Of a stretch of 64,000 nt of DNA, positions 1-9,009 are shown piece after piece. The stretch comes from Comamonas sp. B21-038 (GTDB lineage Bacteria > Pseudomonadota > Gammaproteobacteria > Burkholderiales > Burkholderiaceae_C): assembly GCF_022387135.1 (NCBI RefSeq), contig NZ_CP092462.1:3968001-4032000 (forward strand). Direction: 5' to 3'. The stretch's first letter is position 1, and each line of letters opens with the position of its first letter. A model generated the notes under the pieces. That model ran no database searches. It saw nothing but the letters and a program-made list of their open reading frames with translations, and had not been told where the DNA came from. The translations under genes and the position numbers were made by a program.

Positions 1-131
1 GCAAAATCGAGCAGCAAAAACGGGCTCAGCACCTTGCCGTGGCTTTGGTAGGAAAACAGTGAACGCACAGGAAAGCCGTCGCCAACCCAGTGCTGGCGGG
101 ATGCGTCTTGGACATGCAGTACGTTTTTCAT
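1..131 (-). CDS. Pirin family protein, N-terminal fragment (runs off the window)
   Basis: The 43 visible residues start MKNVLHVQDASRQHWVGDGF and reach SPFLLLDF, the typical opening of bacterial pirin (YhhW-like cupin) proteins, in which SPFLLLD precedes the first metal-ligand region. Pirins are cytoplasmic cupins, some with quercetinase activity; the substrate here cannot be told. An AGGA Shine-Dalgarno lies about 8 bases before the ATG at 131. The gene is divergent from the LysR regulator that follows, a common pirin/LysR pairing, so it is probably that regulator's target. The catalytic part lies outside the window. Confidence 0.8.
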   Translation of the reverse strand, partial: MKNVLHVQDASRQHWVGDGFPVRSLFSYQSHGKVLSPFLLLDF

Positions 132-274
132 GGGGATTCCTGTCTGGCCTCCGAGCTAGGTGTCGGAAGGCTGTACTGTTATTGTGGGGTTGAAACACTG
201 GAAGCGGTAGACGGCATAATTCGCCTTGATAGTTCTATTTCTTGAACGATAAAGACCATCCAGCAAAGCGCACC
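132..274. promoter_or_regulatory. Divergent promoter region between pirin and lysR
   Basis: This 143-bp gap separates two divergent genes and must hold both promoters. LysR-type regulators usually bind such shared regions at T-N11-A sites. I could not single out one convincing operator or -35/-10 pair. The call rests on gene arrangement. Confidence 0.45.
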
Positions 275-1186
275 ATGCAGCCATTCGACCTCAACGACCT
301 GTTTTATTTCGTCCAAGTCGTCGACCACGGCGGCTTTGCGCCCGCCGGGCGTGCGCTGGGCATGCCCAAATCCAAGCTCAGCCGCCGTATTGCACTGCTG
401 GAAGAGCGCCTGGGCGTGCGCCTGCTGCTGCGCTCCACGCGCAAGTTTGCGGTAACCGAGCTGGGCCAGACCTACTACCAGCACTGCAAGGCCATGCTGG
501 TCGAGGCCGAGGCCGCGCAGCTGAGCATCGAAGCCGTGCAGTCGCAGCCACGGGGCGTTGTGCGGCTGAGCTGCCCCATCACCTTGCTCCATGAGCTGGT
601 CGAGCGCATGCTGACCGACTTCATGGTCATGTACCCCGAAGTGACGATACAGCTCGATGCCACCAACCGCCCGGTCGATGTGATTGGCGAGGGCTTTGAC
701 CTGGCGATCCGCGTGCGCACCATGCCGCTGGAAGACAGCGACCTGTCGGTGCGCATGCTGTCGGTGCATGCCCAGCATCTGGTCGCCAGTCCCATCCTGA
801 CCGCACGCCAGGGCATGGTGCGCAGCCCTGCCGATCTGTCGCAATGGCCCAGCCTGTGGCTGGGCTCGCCCGAGCAGCAGTTTGTATGGAAGCTCGAACA
901 CGACAGCCTGCCCAGCATCCAGGTGACCCATGCGCCGCGCCTGATCACCACCGACATGGTGGCGCTGCGCAGCGCGGCCATGGCCGGCCTGGGTGTCGTG
1001 CAGTTGCCGATGATCATGGTGCACGAGCAGCTGGAGAAAGGCACCCTCGTCAAGGTGCTGCCCGAATGGGGGCCACGCAAGGAGGCGGTGCACGCGGTAT
1101 TTGCCTCCCGCCGGGGCATGCTGCCGGCGGTGCGGGCGCTGATCGACCATTTGGCCGATGCCTTTGCGAGAGTGCCCAGCTGCTGA
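275..1186 (+). CDS. LysR-family transcriptional regulator
   Basis: A 303-aa LysR-type regulator. Residues ~1-60 form the winged helix-turn-helix (FDLNDLFYFVQVVDHGGF, then a GMPKSKLSRRIALLEERLGVRLL helix pair). The rest is the periplasmic-binding-like effector domain typical of the 300-aa family. Its effector-domain style (PITLLHELVERMLTDFM..YPEV) matches the subgroup often found divergent to pirin genes. I chose the ATG at 275 because the N-terminus then aligns with the family; an in-frame TTG at 242 would add 11 residues. It likely controls the pirin gene and itself. The inducer is unknown. Confidence 0.88.
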   Translation: MQPFDLNDLFYFVQVVDHGGFAPAGRALGMPKSKLSRRIALLEERLGVRLLLRSTRKFAVTELGQTYYQHCKAMLVEAEAAQLSIEAVQSQPRGVVRLSCPITLLHELVERMLTDFMVMYPEVTIQLDATNRPVDVIGEGFDLAIRVRTMPLEDSDLSVRMLSVHAQHLVASPILTARQGMVRSPADLSQWPSLWLGSPEQQFVWKLEHDSLPSIQVTHAPRLITTDMVALRSAAMAGLGVVQLPMIMVHEQLEKGTLVKVLPEWGPRKEAVHAVFASRRGMLPAVRALIDHLADAFARVPSC

Positions 1187-1220
1187 CGCAGCCGGGCACG
1201 GGTCTTCTGGGCGTCAGCGG

Positions 1221-1244
1221 CGGGGCGCGCAGGCCCTCGCCCCG
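1221..1244. terminator. GC-rich hairpin between convergent genes
   Basis: CGGGGCG (1221-1227) pairs with CGCCCCG (1238-1244) over a 10-nt loop. It lies between the stops of lysR (+) and the DUF11 gene (-), a place where a bidirectional terminator would be expected. There is no clear U-tract, so the role is only probable. Confidence 0.35.
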
Positions 1245-1246
1245 TC

Positions 1247-4200
1247 TTAGCGCATGCGCTTTCTGCGCGCCATGGCCAGGCCGGCGATCAGGCCGGTCAA
1301 CAGCAGGTAGGCCCAGGGGCTGCCCACCGGCACGGCACGGGGTTTGCCGATATTGCCGTCGATGGGATCAACCACACTGCCATCGCTCGCCAGCGGGTTG
1401 GTGACGCTGAGCGCCACATCACTACCGGCGGGCACCACGACCGAGTTGGCGCTGTATACCGGGCTGCCCCACTGGTAGGCCGCAGGTGCTGGGGCCTTGC
1501 CCGTCTCGCTGACCGTGCAGACCGCATTGGCAGGCAGATCGGCCAGATGGACACTGGCCTCCTGGCCATTGGCCACGGTCACGCTGGCGGTATGCACACC
1601 GTCGGCACCGCAGTCGAGCGAGAAGTCAAAGCTGCCATTGACCGCCGCGGCGCCTGCTGCCGGGCCGCTGATGCGCTTGGTCAGCTGCACACCGCCACTC
1701 AGGCGCTGCAGGCGGTTGGTCACGGTAAAGCCCTGGGCCTGTTCTGCAATCTCTGGCGCACCGCTCCAGCCATAGCCGGCAGGCGCTGCCGGTGGCGTGT
1801 CCTCGGTGGCGGTACAGCTATCCCCCTGGAACACCGTCAGCGCGGGGCTGCTGCCGCTCGTGGCACCGGCGGCGACGGTCGCGGTCCAGGTCTGCGCAGG
1901 CTGGGTGCCGCAGGTCAGGCGGCCGCTGAAGCGCATCGCCTGGGGCAGACCAGCGGGCAGGCCCGCGATCTCCTTGGTCACCGTCTTGGTTGTGGTAGGT
2001 GCAAAAATCTGCAGGTTCACATAGCTCTGGTTGGACGCCAGGATGGGATCGATGACGCCTGCGGGCAGTTCGGCATAGGCGGTGTTGGTATAGGTTCCGG
2101 GCGTGTCACCGGCCGAGGTGTGGATGACAAACTGCACCGCACCGCCATTGCCCAGCGATGCCACCACGCTGCTGACCGTGCGGGTGGCGGGGTCATAGTT
2201 CACCGACGCGCCGCATTGTGCAGGAGCCACCAGCACGCTGCAACTGGCATCGCTGAACACCACGCCCGCGGGCAGCGGGTCCGAGAACAGCACATTGCTG
2301 GTATCCGAGGGGCCGGCATTGTGCATGTCCACCGTATAGGTCACTGCCGCGCCACTGGTGGCCGTCACCGGGTTGACCGCCTTGTTGACCGACACATTCG
2401 AGCAGCTGAACCGCTGCATCGTGGTGGTGGCCACGTTGTCCGAAGACGTGCGCTCCTCGACCCCATCACCAGGATTGGCAGAAAACTCATTGACCAGGTA
2501 GCCCGAGGGCCAGTCGCAGCTGCCCCGCGAGAAGTTGTAGGTCAGGCTGTAGCTGATGGTCAACGACCCACCCACGGGCAGCAGCGGCACCGCCGCCTGG
2601 AAGGGGCCGACATAGCTGTTGAGGCTGCCCGAATACGGCGCAGGAAAGGCCGAAGCCGCCGGGCACACGGCGCCACCGGATGCCGTGCAGCTGATGGCAG
2701 AAGACTGCACGTCCAGGCTGTTGGCCAGCTCGAACCGGATCAGGCGATCGGCCATATACGCACCATCGGCTGCAGACGGGCCGTTGTTGGTCACCGTCAT
2801 CGTGTAGTTCACCGGCACACCGGGCTGGTATTCCTGCGAGCTCTGGGTCTTGGTCACTGCCAGGTCGGTACTGGGGCAGGCAGGTGTGGCAGGCACAAGG
2901 ATGCCCACCGACGCCATGTTGTTACCGTAATTGGGGTCGGTCATGGTGTCGGGCGGGTTTGCCGAGAACTCATTGTTCAAACCACCCAAGTTACGGCCAC
3001 AGGGAATGCTGCCGTTGAAGCGGGTTTGCACGTGGTAGATGATGGTCAGCCGGCCATTGACAGGCAAGACCGGCACGGTGGTGTTGAACAGCGTCGCGGA
3101 CGAGGCATTGCCGGTCGGGTTCAGAAAGGCCGCATCGGCGGGGCAGACCGCGCCGCCCTCGGCAAAGCAGCTGTCGAACTGGGCAGCAATGTCGAAGTAA
3201 TTGGCCGAACCTCCATGGGTGCGGATGATGTCCGCCATCGTCGCACCGTCTGCGGCATTCGGACCGGCATTGGTCAGGACCATGGTGTAGGTGACCATAT
3301 CGCCCATAGCCGGCACCGGAGGATCCTGACTCTTGCTCACCTGCAGGTCCGTCTGCACGCAGTCAGGCGTTCCCGGCACCTGCAAGATGGCCGTCTCCTG
3401 GTTGTTCTGCGGTGAAGTGTCCACCATGCCATCCAGCAGCTGGATCGAAGCCTGGTTGAACAGCTGGCCGGCGCGGCGGCCGCAGGCGGCGTTGGGCACC
3501 AGGTAGGGGGTCATCGTGTAGGTGACCACCACCTCGCCGCCGGGCGGCAACACCGGCACGGTGGCATCGAACACCGGGCTGTAGTCGTTGCTGCCGCTGC
3601 GGTTGGGAAAACTGGCATCGGGTGGACACTGTGCGCCGCCGCTCGCCGTACATTGGTTGAACACCAGATTGGCGCCAATGTGGCTGATAAAGCTGTTGCT
3701 CAACCGGTCGTACAGCGTTACGCCATCGGCCGATCCCACGCCATTGTTGCGCAAGCTGATGGTGTAGGTCAGCGGCACGCCGTTCTGGTACGTATCGGTG
3801 CTTTGCTTTTTGGATACCGCCAGGTCCACCTCATAGCGCATCGCTGTGCTGATGGAGCTGCTGTTGGAGCCTGGCACCGGGTCCGTCACCGCTGCGGGCG
3901 GGGCAATGGTGGCTGTGTTGGTCAGGGTGCTGGGCCCCGTCACGCCAAAGCGGGCCTGGATCTCCACGCGCACCTTGCCCTGGTTCGGAAAGCTGCCCAG
4001 GCTGCCGGATACCACGCCGTTGGCCACTGCCAGATCGGTCGGGCAGGTCGCAGAGCCCGATGCCAACGTGCACAGCGCCGTGACATTCGTCAGCCCGGCG
4101 GGCAGCACATCCTGGAACTGGGCACCATCGGCTGCGTTGGGGCCGTTGTTGTCCATCTCCAGCACATAGGTCACCGGCGTACCACCCACGGCCGAGGAAG

Positions 4201-4333
4201 GGCCGGACTTGGTGATCTGGACGTCTGCCGACTGCGCAAGCGCATACAGCGGAGAAGCAGCCACCAGCAGCACGGCTGCCTTGGCCCTGGCGCCACCAGC
4301 AAGTGCACGCATCCACCATTTTTCATACGTCAT
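1247..4333 (-). CDS. Secreted DUF11-repeat protein with IPTL-CTERM-like sorting tail
   Basis: A ~1028-aa exported repeat protein. A Sec signal peptide (residues ~1-34, ending SPLYALAQS) is followed by five DUF11/B_ant-type repeats, each opening like DLAVTKTQ..PVNYTMTVTNNGPS. Two shorter repeats follow, opening TKTVTKEIAGLPAG and GVQLTKRISGPAAG, which resemble DUF5979-type Cys-containing domains. The C-terminus is VPVGSPWAYLLLTGLIAGLA followed by a basic cluster, the motif-helix-basic layout of IPTL-CTERM tails handled by an exosortase-like enzyme. Such proteins are expected at the cell surface; a role in adhesion or matrix is inference. I chose the ATG at 4333 because GGGAAA precedes it; an in-frame ATG at 4345 has a poorer ribosome site. 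A terminator-like hairpin sits ~60 nt upstream. Confidence 0.82.
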   Translation of the reverse strand: MTYEKWWMRALAGGARAKAAVLLVAASPLYALAQSADVQITKSGPSSAVGGTPVTYVLEMDNNGPNAADGAQFQDVLPAGLTNVTALCTLASGSATCPTDLAVANGVVSGSLGSFPNQGKVRVEIQARFGVTGPSTLTNTATIAPPAAVTDPVPGSNSSSISTAMRYEVDLAVSKKQSTDTYQNGVPLTYTISLRNNGVGSADGVTLYDRLSNSFISHIGANLVFNQCTASGGAQCPPDASFPNRSGSNDYSPVFDATVPVLPPGGEVVVTYTMTPYLVPNAACGRRAGQLFNQASIQLLDGMVDTSPQNNQETAILQVPGTPDCVQTDLQVSKSQDPPVPAMGDMVTYTMVLTNAGPNAADGATMADIIRTHGGSANYFDIAAQFDSCFAEGGAVCPADAAFLNPTGNASSATLFNTTVPVLPVNGRLTIIYHVQTRFNGSIPCGRNLGGLNNEFSANPPDTMTDPNYGNNMASVGILVPATPACPSTDLAVTKTQSSQEYQPGVPVNYTMTVTNNGPSAADGAYMADRLIRFELANSLDVQSSAISCTASGGAVCPAASAFPAPYSGSLNSYVGPFQAAVPLLPVGGSLTISYSLTYNFSRGSCDWPSGYLVNEFSANPGDGVEERTSSDNVATTTMQRFSCSNVSVNKAVNPVTATSGAAVTYTVDMHNAGPSDTSNVLFSDPLPAGVVFSDASCSVLVAPAQCGASVNYDPATRTVSSVVASLGNGGAVQFVIHTSAGDTPGTYTNTAYAELPAGVIDPILASNQSYVNLQIFAPTTTKTVTKEIAGLPAGLPQAMRFSGRLTCGTQPAQTWTATVAAGATSGSSPALTVFQGDSCTATEDTPPAAPAGYGWSGAPEIAEQAQGFTVTNRLQRLSGGVQLTKRISGPAAGAAAVNGSFDFSLDCGADGVHTASVTVANGQEASVHLADLPANAVCTVSETGKAPAPAAYQWGSPVYSANSVVVPAGSDVALSVTNPLASDGSVVDPIDGNIGKPRAVPVGSPWAYLLLTGLIAGLAMARRKRMR

Positions 4334-4604
4334 TGTTTTTCCCATCTACCAATATAAAAACTATCAGCAATAGACAAAATCGATTAGCTTGGGAAAAAAA
4401 TGTCTTTGCTGGGAGACGTGACACCGCGTTTGCCACCCAGCAAAGAACAGATTTTTCAGCACAAAACCAAAGGCGTTATTATCTTCACGACGTTAAAAAA
4501 TGTATCGATGCCTTAGTTAACAAAACATTAAGAAACATTTGTTGTAGATTCATTAACATTTCGTTGACAATCCACCCAGGGAAAAACAGGACTTCCAGGC
4601 GCAC
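4334..4604. other. AT-rich intergenic region upstream of the DUF11 gene
   Basis: This stretch is clearly lower in GC than its flanks and has no supported gene. It holds the promoter and leader of the DUF11 gene, including the hairpin described separately. No confident -35/-10 pair was identified. Confidence 0.5.
4392..4446 (-). promoter_or_regulatory. Terminator-like hairpin in the DUF11 leader (possible attenuator)
   Basis: On the minus strand TCTTTGCTGGG (4446-4436) pairs perfectly with CCCAGCAAAGA (4413-4403) over a 22-nt loop. The stem is followed by CA and seven T. This is the form of a Rho-independent terminator, but it lies ~60 nt before the start codon of the DUF11 gene and well past the operon terminator at 4605-4630. 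A leader attenuator is the simplest reading; a second terminator for readthrough is the alternative. Confidence 0.5.
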
Positions 4605-4630
4605 AAAAGGCTCCTGGACCAGGAGCCTTT
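4605..4630 (-). terminator. Rho-independent terminator of the organosulfur gene set
   Basis: A near-perfect inverted repeat AAAAGGCTCCTGG / AGGAGCCTTT closes into a tight hairpin 54 nt after the amidohydrolase stop, ending in a T-run on the minus strand. It would end transcription of the minus-strand sulfur genes. Confidence 0.8.
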
Positions 4631-4683
4631 GCGAAGGTGCGGACAAGGGAAAGACGGCAGCACCGCCGCCGTCTGCCAGGCGG

Positions 4684-5535
4684 CTAGAGCCCCAGAATCC
4701 GCGCTGCATTGCCATGCAGCAGCTTGGGCAGCACGGCCTCGTCAAAGCCCAGCGCCAGAAAGTCGTCAATGCTCTGGCGGATGGGGCGGAAGGGATAGGA
4801 CGAGCCGAACAGCAGCTGGTCACCCAGGAACTGGTTGGCCGCCTGCACATAGGCCTGGCTGCCAGGCTGGAACACATACATGTCCGGCACCAGGTAGACA
4901 TTGGCGTAGCGGAAGGCCAGCCCAATGGCTTCCTGCACGCGCGGCCAGTAGCCGTGGTAGACGACCAGCGGCAGATCGGGAAAGGCCTGCGCCACCTTGG
5001 CCAGGCGCGCCGGGTCGTTGAAGCTCGGGTCCGGCGTGGTGGGGCCGCTCATCAGAAACAGCGGCACACCCAGCGCCTGCGCACGTTCGTAGATCGGCCA
5101 GTACACGCGGTCATCGGGGTGGCGGGCTGGGTCACCAAAGCCTGGCTCCAGGTCAATGCCACGCAGGCCCAGCACCTTGACGGCGCGCTCGATCTCGTCG
5201 AGCGCTGCCTGCTCGCCCTGCAGCACCGGGTCCACCCCGGCAATGCCCAGCAATTCAGGGTGGCCCTGCACGATCTGGTGGATGGTGTCATTGGGCAGGT
5301 GCTGCGAAGGCGTGTGCCGCCCCACCACCACGGCCTGGCTCAGGCCCGCATCGCGTACTGCCTTGAGGAAACCTTCCTGCGTCAGCGATTCCTCAAAATG
5401 CTTGTCGCTGCCGCGCGTGCCCACGCGCCGGTTCAGCCAGCGGGCAGTGTCATGCTCGGGCGAGCCGGGCGTGGCGCCAAAAAAGTTGTGCAGGAACGCT
5501 GGCCGGCAGCGCATATCGATCACGGGCAGGCTCAT
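4684..5535 (-). CDS. Amidohydrolase-2-family protein lacking the usual HxH motif
   Basis: A 283-aa TIM-barrel protein of the amidohydrolase 2 (PF04909-like) type. It shows the family's YHGYWP segment at mid-length and the ending [21 protein letters not shown], typical for the last strand and C-terminal helix. The first-strand metal motif, normally HxH or ExH, reads here DMRCRP, so the usual metal pair is missing; the protein may use another chemistry. The ATG at 5535 overlaps the stop of the upstream monooxygenase gene as ATGA and has AAGGAG 8 nt before it, so the two are translationally coupled. An in-frame ATG at 5553 is less likely. It probably processes a product of the linked monooxygenase; the substrate is unknown. 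Confidence 0.75.
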   Translation of the reverse strand: MSLPVIDMRCRPAFLHNFFGATPGSPEHDTARWLNRRVGTRGSDKHFEESLTQEGFLKAVRDAGLSQAVVVGRHTPSQHLPNDTIHQIVQGHPELLGIAGVDPVLQGEQAALDEIERAVKVLGLRGIDLEPGFGDPARHPDDRVYWPIYERAQALGVPLFLMSGPTTPDPSFNDPARLAKVAQAFPDLPLVVYHGYWPRVQEAIGLAFRYANVYLVPDMYVFQPGSQAYVQAANQFLGDQLLFGSSYPFRPIRQSIDDFLALGFDEAVLPKLLHGNAARILGL

Positions 5536-6683
5536 GAAGCCGACTCCTTCCATTGTTGAACACCACGAACATCAAACGCGCCGCCGGTCTGCGAGCGCGC
5601 GGTGGTCACGCTCTTCTTGCCCAGCAGCGGAAACACCAATTCGGCAAAGCGGATCGATTCCTCCAGGTGCGGGTAGCCCGACAGCACAAAGGTATCGGCG
5701 CCAATCTCCATGTATTCGCGCAGGCGCTCGGCCACCGTGGCCGCATCACCCACCAGCGCCGTGCCGGCACCGCCACGCACCAGGCCCACACCGGCCCAGA
5801 GGTTGGGTGCCACCTCCAGCTTCTGGCGGTTGCCGCCATGCAAGGCCGCCATGCGCGCCTGGCCGACCGAATCCATGCGCGCATAGTTCTGCTGCGCTTT
5901 CGCAATGTCTTCATCGGTCAGCTTGCTGATGAGGCGATCGGCATCGGCCCAGGCTTCCTCGTTGGTCTCGCGCACAATCACATGCAGGCGCACGCCCAGG
6001 CGCAGCAGGCGGCCGGCAGCGGCGGCGCGGGCGCGGATATCGGCAAACTTGCGCGCCACCGCCTGCGGGGGCTCGCCCCAGGTCAGGTAGGCATCGACAT
6101 GCTTGGCCGCCAGGTCATGGGCGGCGTCGGACGAGCCCCCAAAGTACAAAGGCGGATGGGGCTTTTGCAGCGGCTCGAAAAAGTTCTTGCCCTGCTTGAC
6201 CTTGAAGTACTTGCCCTCGTGGTCCACCGTCTCGCCGGCCAGCAGGCGCCGCCAGATGCTCAGGAACTCATCGGCATAGGCATAGCGCTCGTCATGGGCC
6301 AGAAACACGCCATCGGCCTCCAGCTCGGTGGCATCGCCCCCGGGCACCACATTGAGCAGCAGGCGCCCGGCCAGCGCCTGGTCCAACGTGGCGGCCTGGC
6401 GCGCGCTGGGCACCGGCATGCCCAGCGAGGTGCGCAGCGCCACCAGCAGCTTGATGCGCTGGGTGACGGGCACCAGGCTGGATGCCACCACCCAGGGGTC
6501 CAGGCAAGAGCTGCCGGTAGGAATCAGCAGCCCGTCATAGCCCAGGTTCTCACTGGTGGTGGCAATGCTGCGCAGGTACTCGGGCGTGGGCTGGCGGCCA
6601 AAGTCCGATGCACCCAGGTAGCGGGTGTCGCCGGATGTGGGCAGGAACCAGAACAGCTCCGGGGGGGATGAAGTAGAGGCCAT
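5532..6683 (-). CDS. SsuD-type FMNH2-dependent alkanesulfonate monooxygenase (LLM class)
   Basis: A 383-aa luciferase-like monooxygenase that fits SsuD: N-terminal [14 protein letters not shown], an [19 protein letters not shown] segment, [21 protein letters not shown], and [27 protein letters not shown]. The family oxidises alkanesulfonates with O2 and FMNH2 to an aldehyde and sulfite in the cytoplasm. The FMN reductase encoded just upstream in the same direction (6933-7550) would supply FMNH2. The exact sulfonate cannot be read from sequence, so I give no ssuD symbol. It is coupled by ATGA to the amidohydrolase downstream. A ~120-bp repeat element lies in the gap upstream. Confidence 0.85.
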   Translation of the reverse strand: MASTSSPPELFWFLPTSGDTRYLGASDFGRQPTPEYLRSIATTSENLGYDGLLIPTGSSCLDPWVVASSLVPVTQRIKLLVALRTSLGMPVPSARQAATLDQALAGRLLLNVVPGGDATELEADGVFLAHDERYAYADEFLSIWRRLLAGETVDHEGKYFKVKQGKNFFEPLQKPHPPLYFGGSSDAAHDLAAKHVDAYLTWGEPPQAVARKFADIRARAAAAGRLLRLGVRLHVIVRETNEEAWADADRLISKLTDEDIAKAQQNYARMDSVGQARMAALHGGNRQKLEVAPNLWAGVGLVRGGAGTALVGDAATVAERLREYMEIGADTFVLSGYPHLEESIRFAELVFPLLGKKSVTTARSQTGGAFDVRGVQQWKESAS

Positions 6684-6815
6684 GGCAAAGGTTCAGGGAT
6701 GCTGCAAGGCAGGGGGCGTGCAGCAGACGCCGCATGGCATGCCGCGCCAGCCCGCCAGCAACGCTTGCAGGTGGCAATGGCGGGCAAGCCGGGGGTTGCG
6801 CTTGGAACGGGTTCT

Positions 6816-6934
6816 CAGCGCTGCCAACATGGCCCGGCAAACCCAAGGCGGGCGGTCAAGACGAGGCCTCGCAGGCAGTACCGCAGTACGACAAGGCGGG
6901 CAACGACGTACCAAGGCTTGGGTTAACGGCGCTT
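6816..6934. repeat. Dispersed palindromic repeat, copy A
   Basis: About 120 bp, alignable end to end with copy B at 10701-10823. Shared blocks include GCAAACC, GCAGGCAGTAC, GTACGACAAGGC and CAACGACGTA. The terminal inverted repeats are degenerate here (AGCGCTGCCAACATGGCC against the right end). The right end abuts the stop codon of the FMN reductase gene, as copy B does for its own neighbour. Confidence 0.7.
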
Positions 6935-7550
6935 AGGCGGCCTGGCGCTCCAGCGCGTGCAAGGCGGGCTGGCTGCTGCGCTGGCTGTGCGCCAAGGCGC
7001 TGAGCACCGGCACGGCCAGGTCCACGGCCAGTGCAATATGCTTGTGCAGCGCCTCGCTGACCACCACGCCGCCCTGGATGTCTTCGGGCGTCGCGTAGAC
7101 GCCGATCGGCAGGGTCAGTGCCGAGAAAAATCCGAACAGCGGGCGCAGCTGGTGGTCCAGCACCAGCGAATGGCGCGGGCTGCCGCCAGTAGCGGCCAGC
7201 AGCACCGGCGTGCCCTGCAGCGCATGCTGGTCGACCAGGTCAAACAGGTGCTTGAGCAGACCCGGCAGGCTGCCACGGTAGACCGGCGAGCCGACGATCA
7301 GGAAGTCCGCCGTCTCGATCGCTTCCAGCGCATCACGGGCCTGGGCGGACAGCGCATCCTTGTACAGCACGGGGCCGATGTCGGCCACCAGATCGACCAG
7401 ATCGATATGGCGTACATCCAGACGCACTGGCTCGGCCGTTTGGCCCAGGGTCTGGCCCAGTTGCAGATGCAGGCTGTCGAGCAGGCTGCGGGTGCGCGAA
7501 GGCTTGCCCAGGCTGCCATTGACGATGACGGTTTTCAAGATGCGGCTCAT
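6933..7550 (-). CDS. MsuE-type NADPH-dependent FMN reductase
   Basis: A 205-aa flavodoxin-fold reductase. It carries the N-terminal phosphate loop VNGSLGKPSRT, and the SPVYRGSLPGLLKHLFDLVD and LLAATGGSPRH segments typical of MsuE/SsuE. The enzyme reduces FMN with NAD(P)H and hands FMNH2 to two-component monooxygenases such as the SsuD-type and DszA-type enzymes encoded nearby. I chose the ATG at 7550 (MSRILKTVIVNG), which fits the family N-terminus; an ATG at 7556 adds two residues. Its stop codon directly borders repeat copy A. The 180 bp upstream shows no gene. Confidence 0.88.
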   Translation of the reverse strand: MSRILKTVIVNGSLGKPSRTRSLLDSLHLQLGQTLGQTAEPVRLDVRHIDLVDLVADIGPVLYKDALSAQARDALEAIETADFLIVGSPVYRGSLPGLLKHLFDLVDQHALQGTPVLLAATGGSPRHSLVLDHQLRPLFGFFSALTLPIGVYATPEDIQGGVVVSEALHKHIALAVDLAVPVLSALAHSQRSSQPALHALERQAA

Positions 7551-7734
7551 GTACATTCCAGTCGTTCAGGCGCGCAAGAGGCCAGGGCCCGGCCTATCCG
7601 GGTCGCTGTCTCCAGCGTCGAGGACACCTGTGCGCTGGCGATGGCGCCTCAGAAGGCATGCCGTGGCAAAGGGTCCCAAGGCCACCATTACAACCAGTGC
7701 GCTGCGCCACGCCAAGGAATGAAATCTCATGTTC

Positions 7735-9009
7735 TTATGCGTTTTTTGCTGCGAGGCCCACCTGCCAGAAGTAAACCGGCTCGGCCCCGTTGAGCAGCAT
7801 GTCGCCCACCGACTTGGCCTTGTAGATGACCGGGTTGTGCGAGGCCAGGGTGCGCGCATTGCGCCAGTGGCGGTCCAGCCGCAGGCCCTCGGCCAGCGCG
7901 CTCGATCCGCCCACATCGAACATGCGGGTGGCCGCCTGCAGCACTGCATCCACTACGGCCACCTGGGCCTGCGCGGCACGCAGCTCCAGCGCATCGAGCC
8001 GGGCCTTGTCAGCGCGCTGCTGGCCCGCCTCGGCACTGCGCAGGATCGGGCCCAGCGCCTGGGCCACATCGCGCACCACCAGCTCGCTCATGTAGGCGGT
8101 ACTGGCCAGCTGGCCCACAATCTGCTGCACCAGCGGATCGTCCTTGGGCAGTGACGCTGCGCCATGGCTGAACACGCGGCGGCGCGCCTGCACATAGGCC
8201 ACGGTGTCGCGGCTAAGCGCACGCGCAATGCCCGCCAGGCTCGCCAGGTGGAACAGCTGCGCAAAGGCCACGATGGGCGAAGGCTCACCGGCGCGGAACT
8301 GCAGCACCGCGTGCGCGGGCACCTGCACATCGCGCAGCACCGTGGTGCCCGATCCGGTCAACCGCTGGCCAAAGCCGCGCCAGTCATCGAGCCGCTCCAC
8401 ACCAGGCGCATCGCCGGCCACCAGCGCATGCACCGTCTGGTCGGGCTGGCCGGGCACCACGGCGCGGGCCAGTACGCTGATCCAGTCGGCATAGAGACTG
8501 CCGGTGCTGTAGAACTTCTGGCCATCGAGCCGCCAGTGGCCGGGCGCCGCCGCGTCGGGTTGCAAGGTGGTCTGCAGGCTGCCTACCGCCCCCTCCCCCA
8601 CCTCGGTGGTTGCATTGCCAAAGGTGGCGCCCTGGGCCACCAAGGGCAGCCAGTGGCGCTGCGCCTCGGGTGCGCCTTGGTAGAGCACGCGGTCCACAAA
8701 CAAAAAGTGCGGCCGCAGGATCTGGGTCAGGTTGGGGTCGGCCTCGGCCAGGTCCACCAGCAAGGCCACGAGCTGCTCCAGCGACGCGCCGCCGCCCCCC
8801 CAGGCCCTGGGCAGGCGCAAGGCGGTAAAGCCGCTGTCCCGCAGCCATTGCAGCGGTGCATGGGCAAGGCTGCGGCTGTGCTCGCGCTCGGCCGCTCCTT
8901 CGGCAATGCGTGCAAACACCGGCGCAAAGCGCTGCTGCAGATCAGCCAGGCTCGGTGGGCTGGCATCGCTCGCCTCGGGCGCCTGGCGTGTCAATGTGGC
9001 TGCAGTCAT
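7735..9009 (-). CDS. Acyl-CoA-dehydrogenase-fold flavoprotein, SfnB/DszC type (1)
   Basis: A 424-aa flavoprotein with the acyl-CoA dehydrogenase fold: an N-terminal helical domain, LRLPRAWGGGGASLEQLVALL, a flavin-binding middle part with WRLDGQKFYSTGSLYADWISV, and a C-terminal helical bundle ending SHNPVIYKAKSVGDMLLNG. Members with HWR.ARTLASHNP near the end belong to the SfnB/DszC group, which use FMNH2 for oxidation of sulfur compounds rather than CoA thioesters. Its ATG at 9009 overlaps the stop of the binding-protein gene as ATGA, which links import and oxidation. It is one of three paralogues in the island. The substrate is unknown. Confidence 0.82.
   Translation of the reverse strand: MTAATLTRQAPEASDASPPSLADLQQRFAPVFARIAEGAAEREHSRSLAHAPLQWLRDSGFTALRLPRAWGGGGASLEQLVALLVDLAEADPNLTQILRPHFLFVDRVLYQGAPEAQRHWLPLVAQGATFGNATTEVGEGAVGSLQTTLQPDAAAPGHWRLDGQKFYSTGSLYADWISVLARAVVPGQPDQTVHALVAGDAPGVERLDDWRGFGQRLTGSGTTVLRDVQVPAHAVLQFRAGEPSPIVAFAQLFHLASLAGIARALSRDTVAYVQARRRVFSHGAASLPKDDPLVQQIVGQLASTAYMSELVVRDVAQALGPILRSAEAGQQRADKARLDALELRAAQAQVAVVDAVLQAATRMFDVGGSSALAEGLRLDRHWRNARTLASHNPVIYKAKSVGDMLLNGAEPVYFWQVGLAAKNA

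Noticed and set aside
1547..3415. A 622-codon plus-strand open frame
   Set aside because: Antisense to the DUF11 gene, low-complexity translation, no ribosome site or domain.
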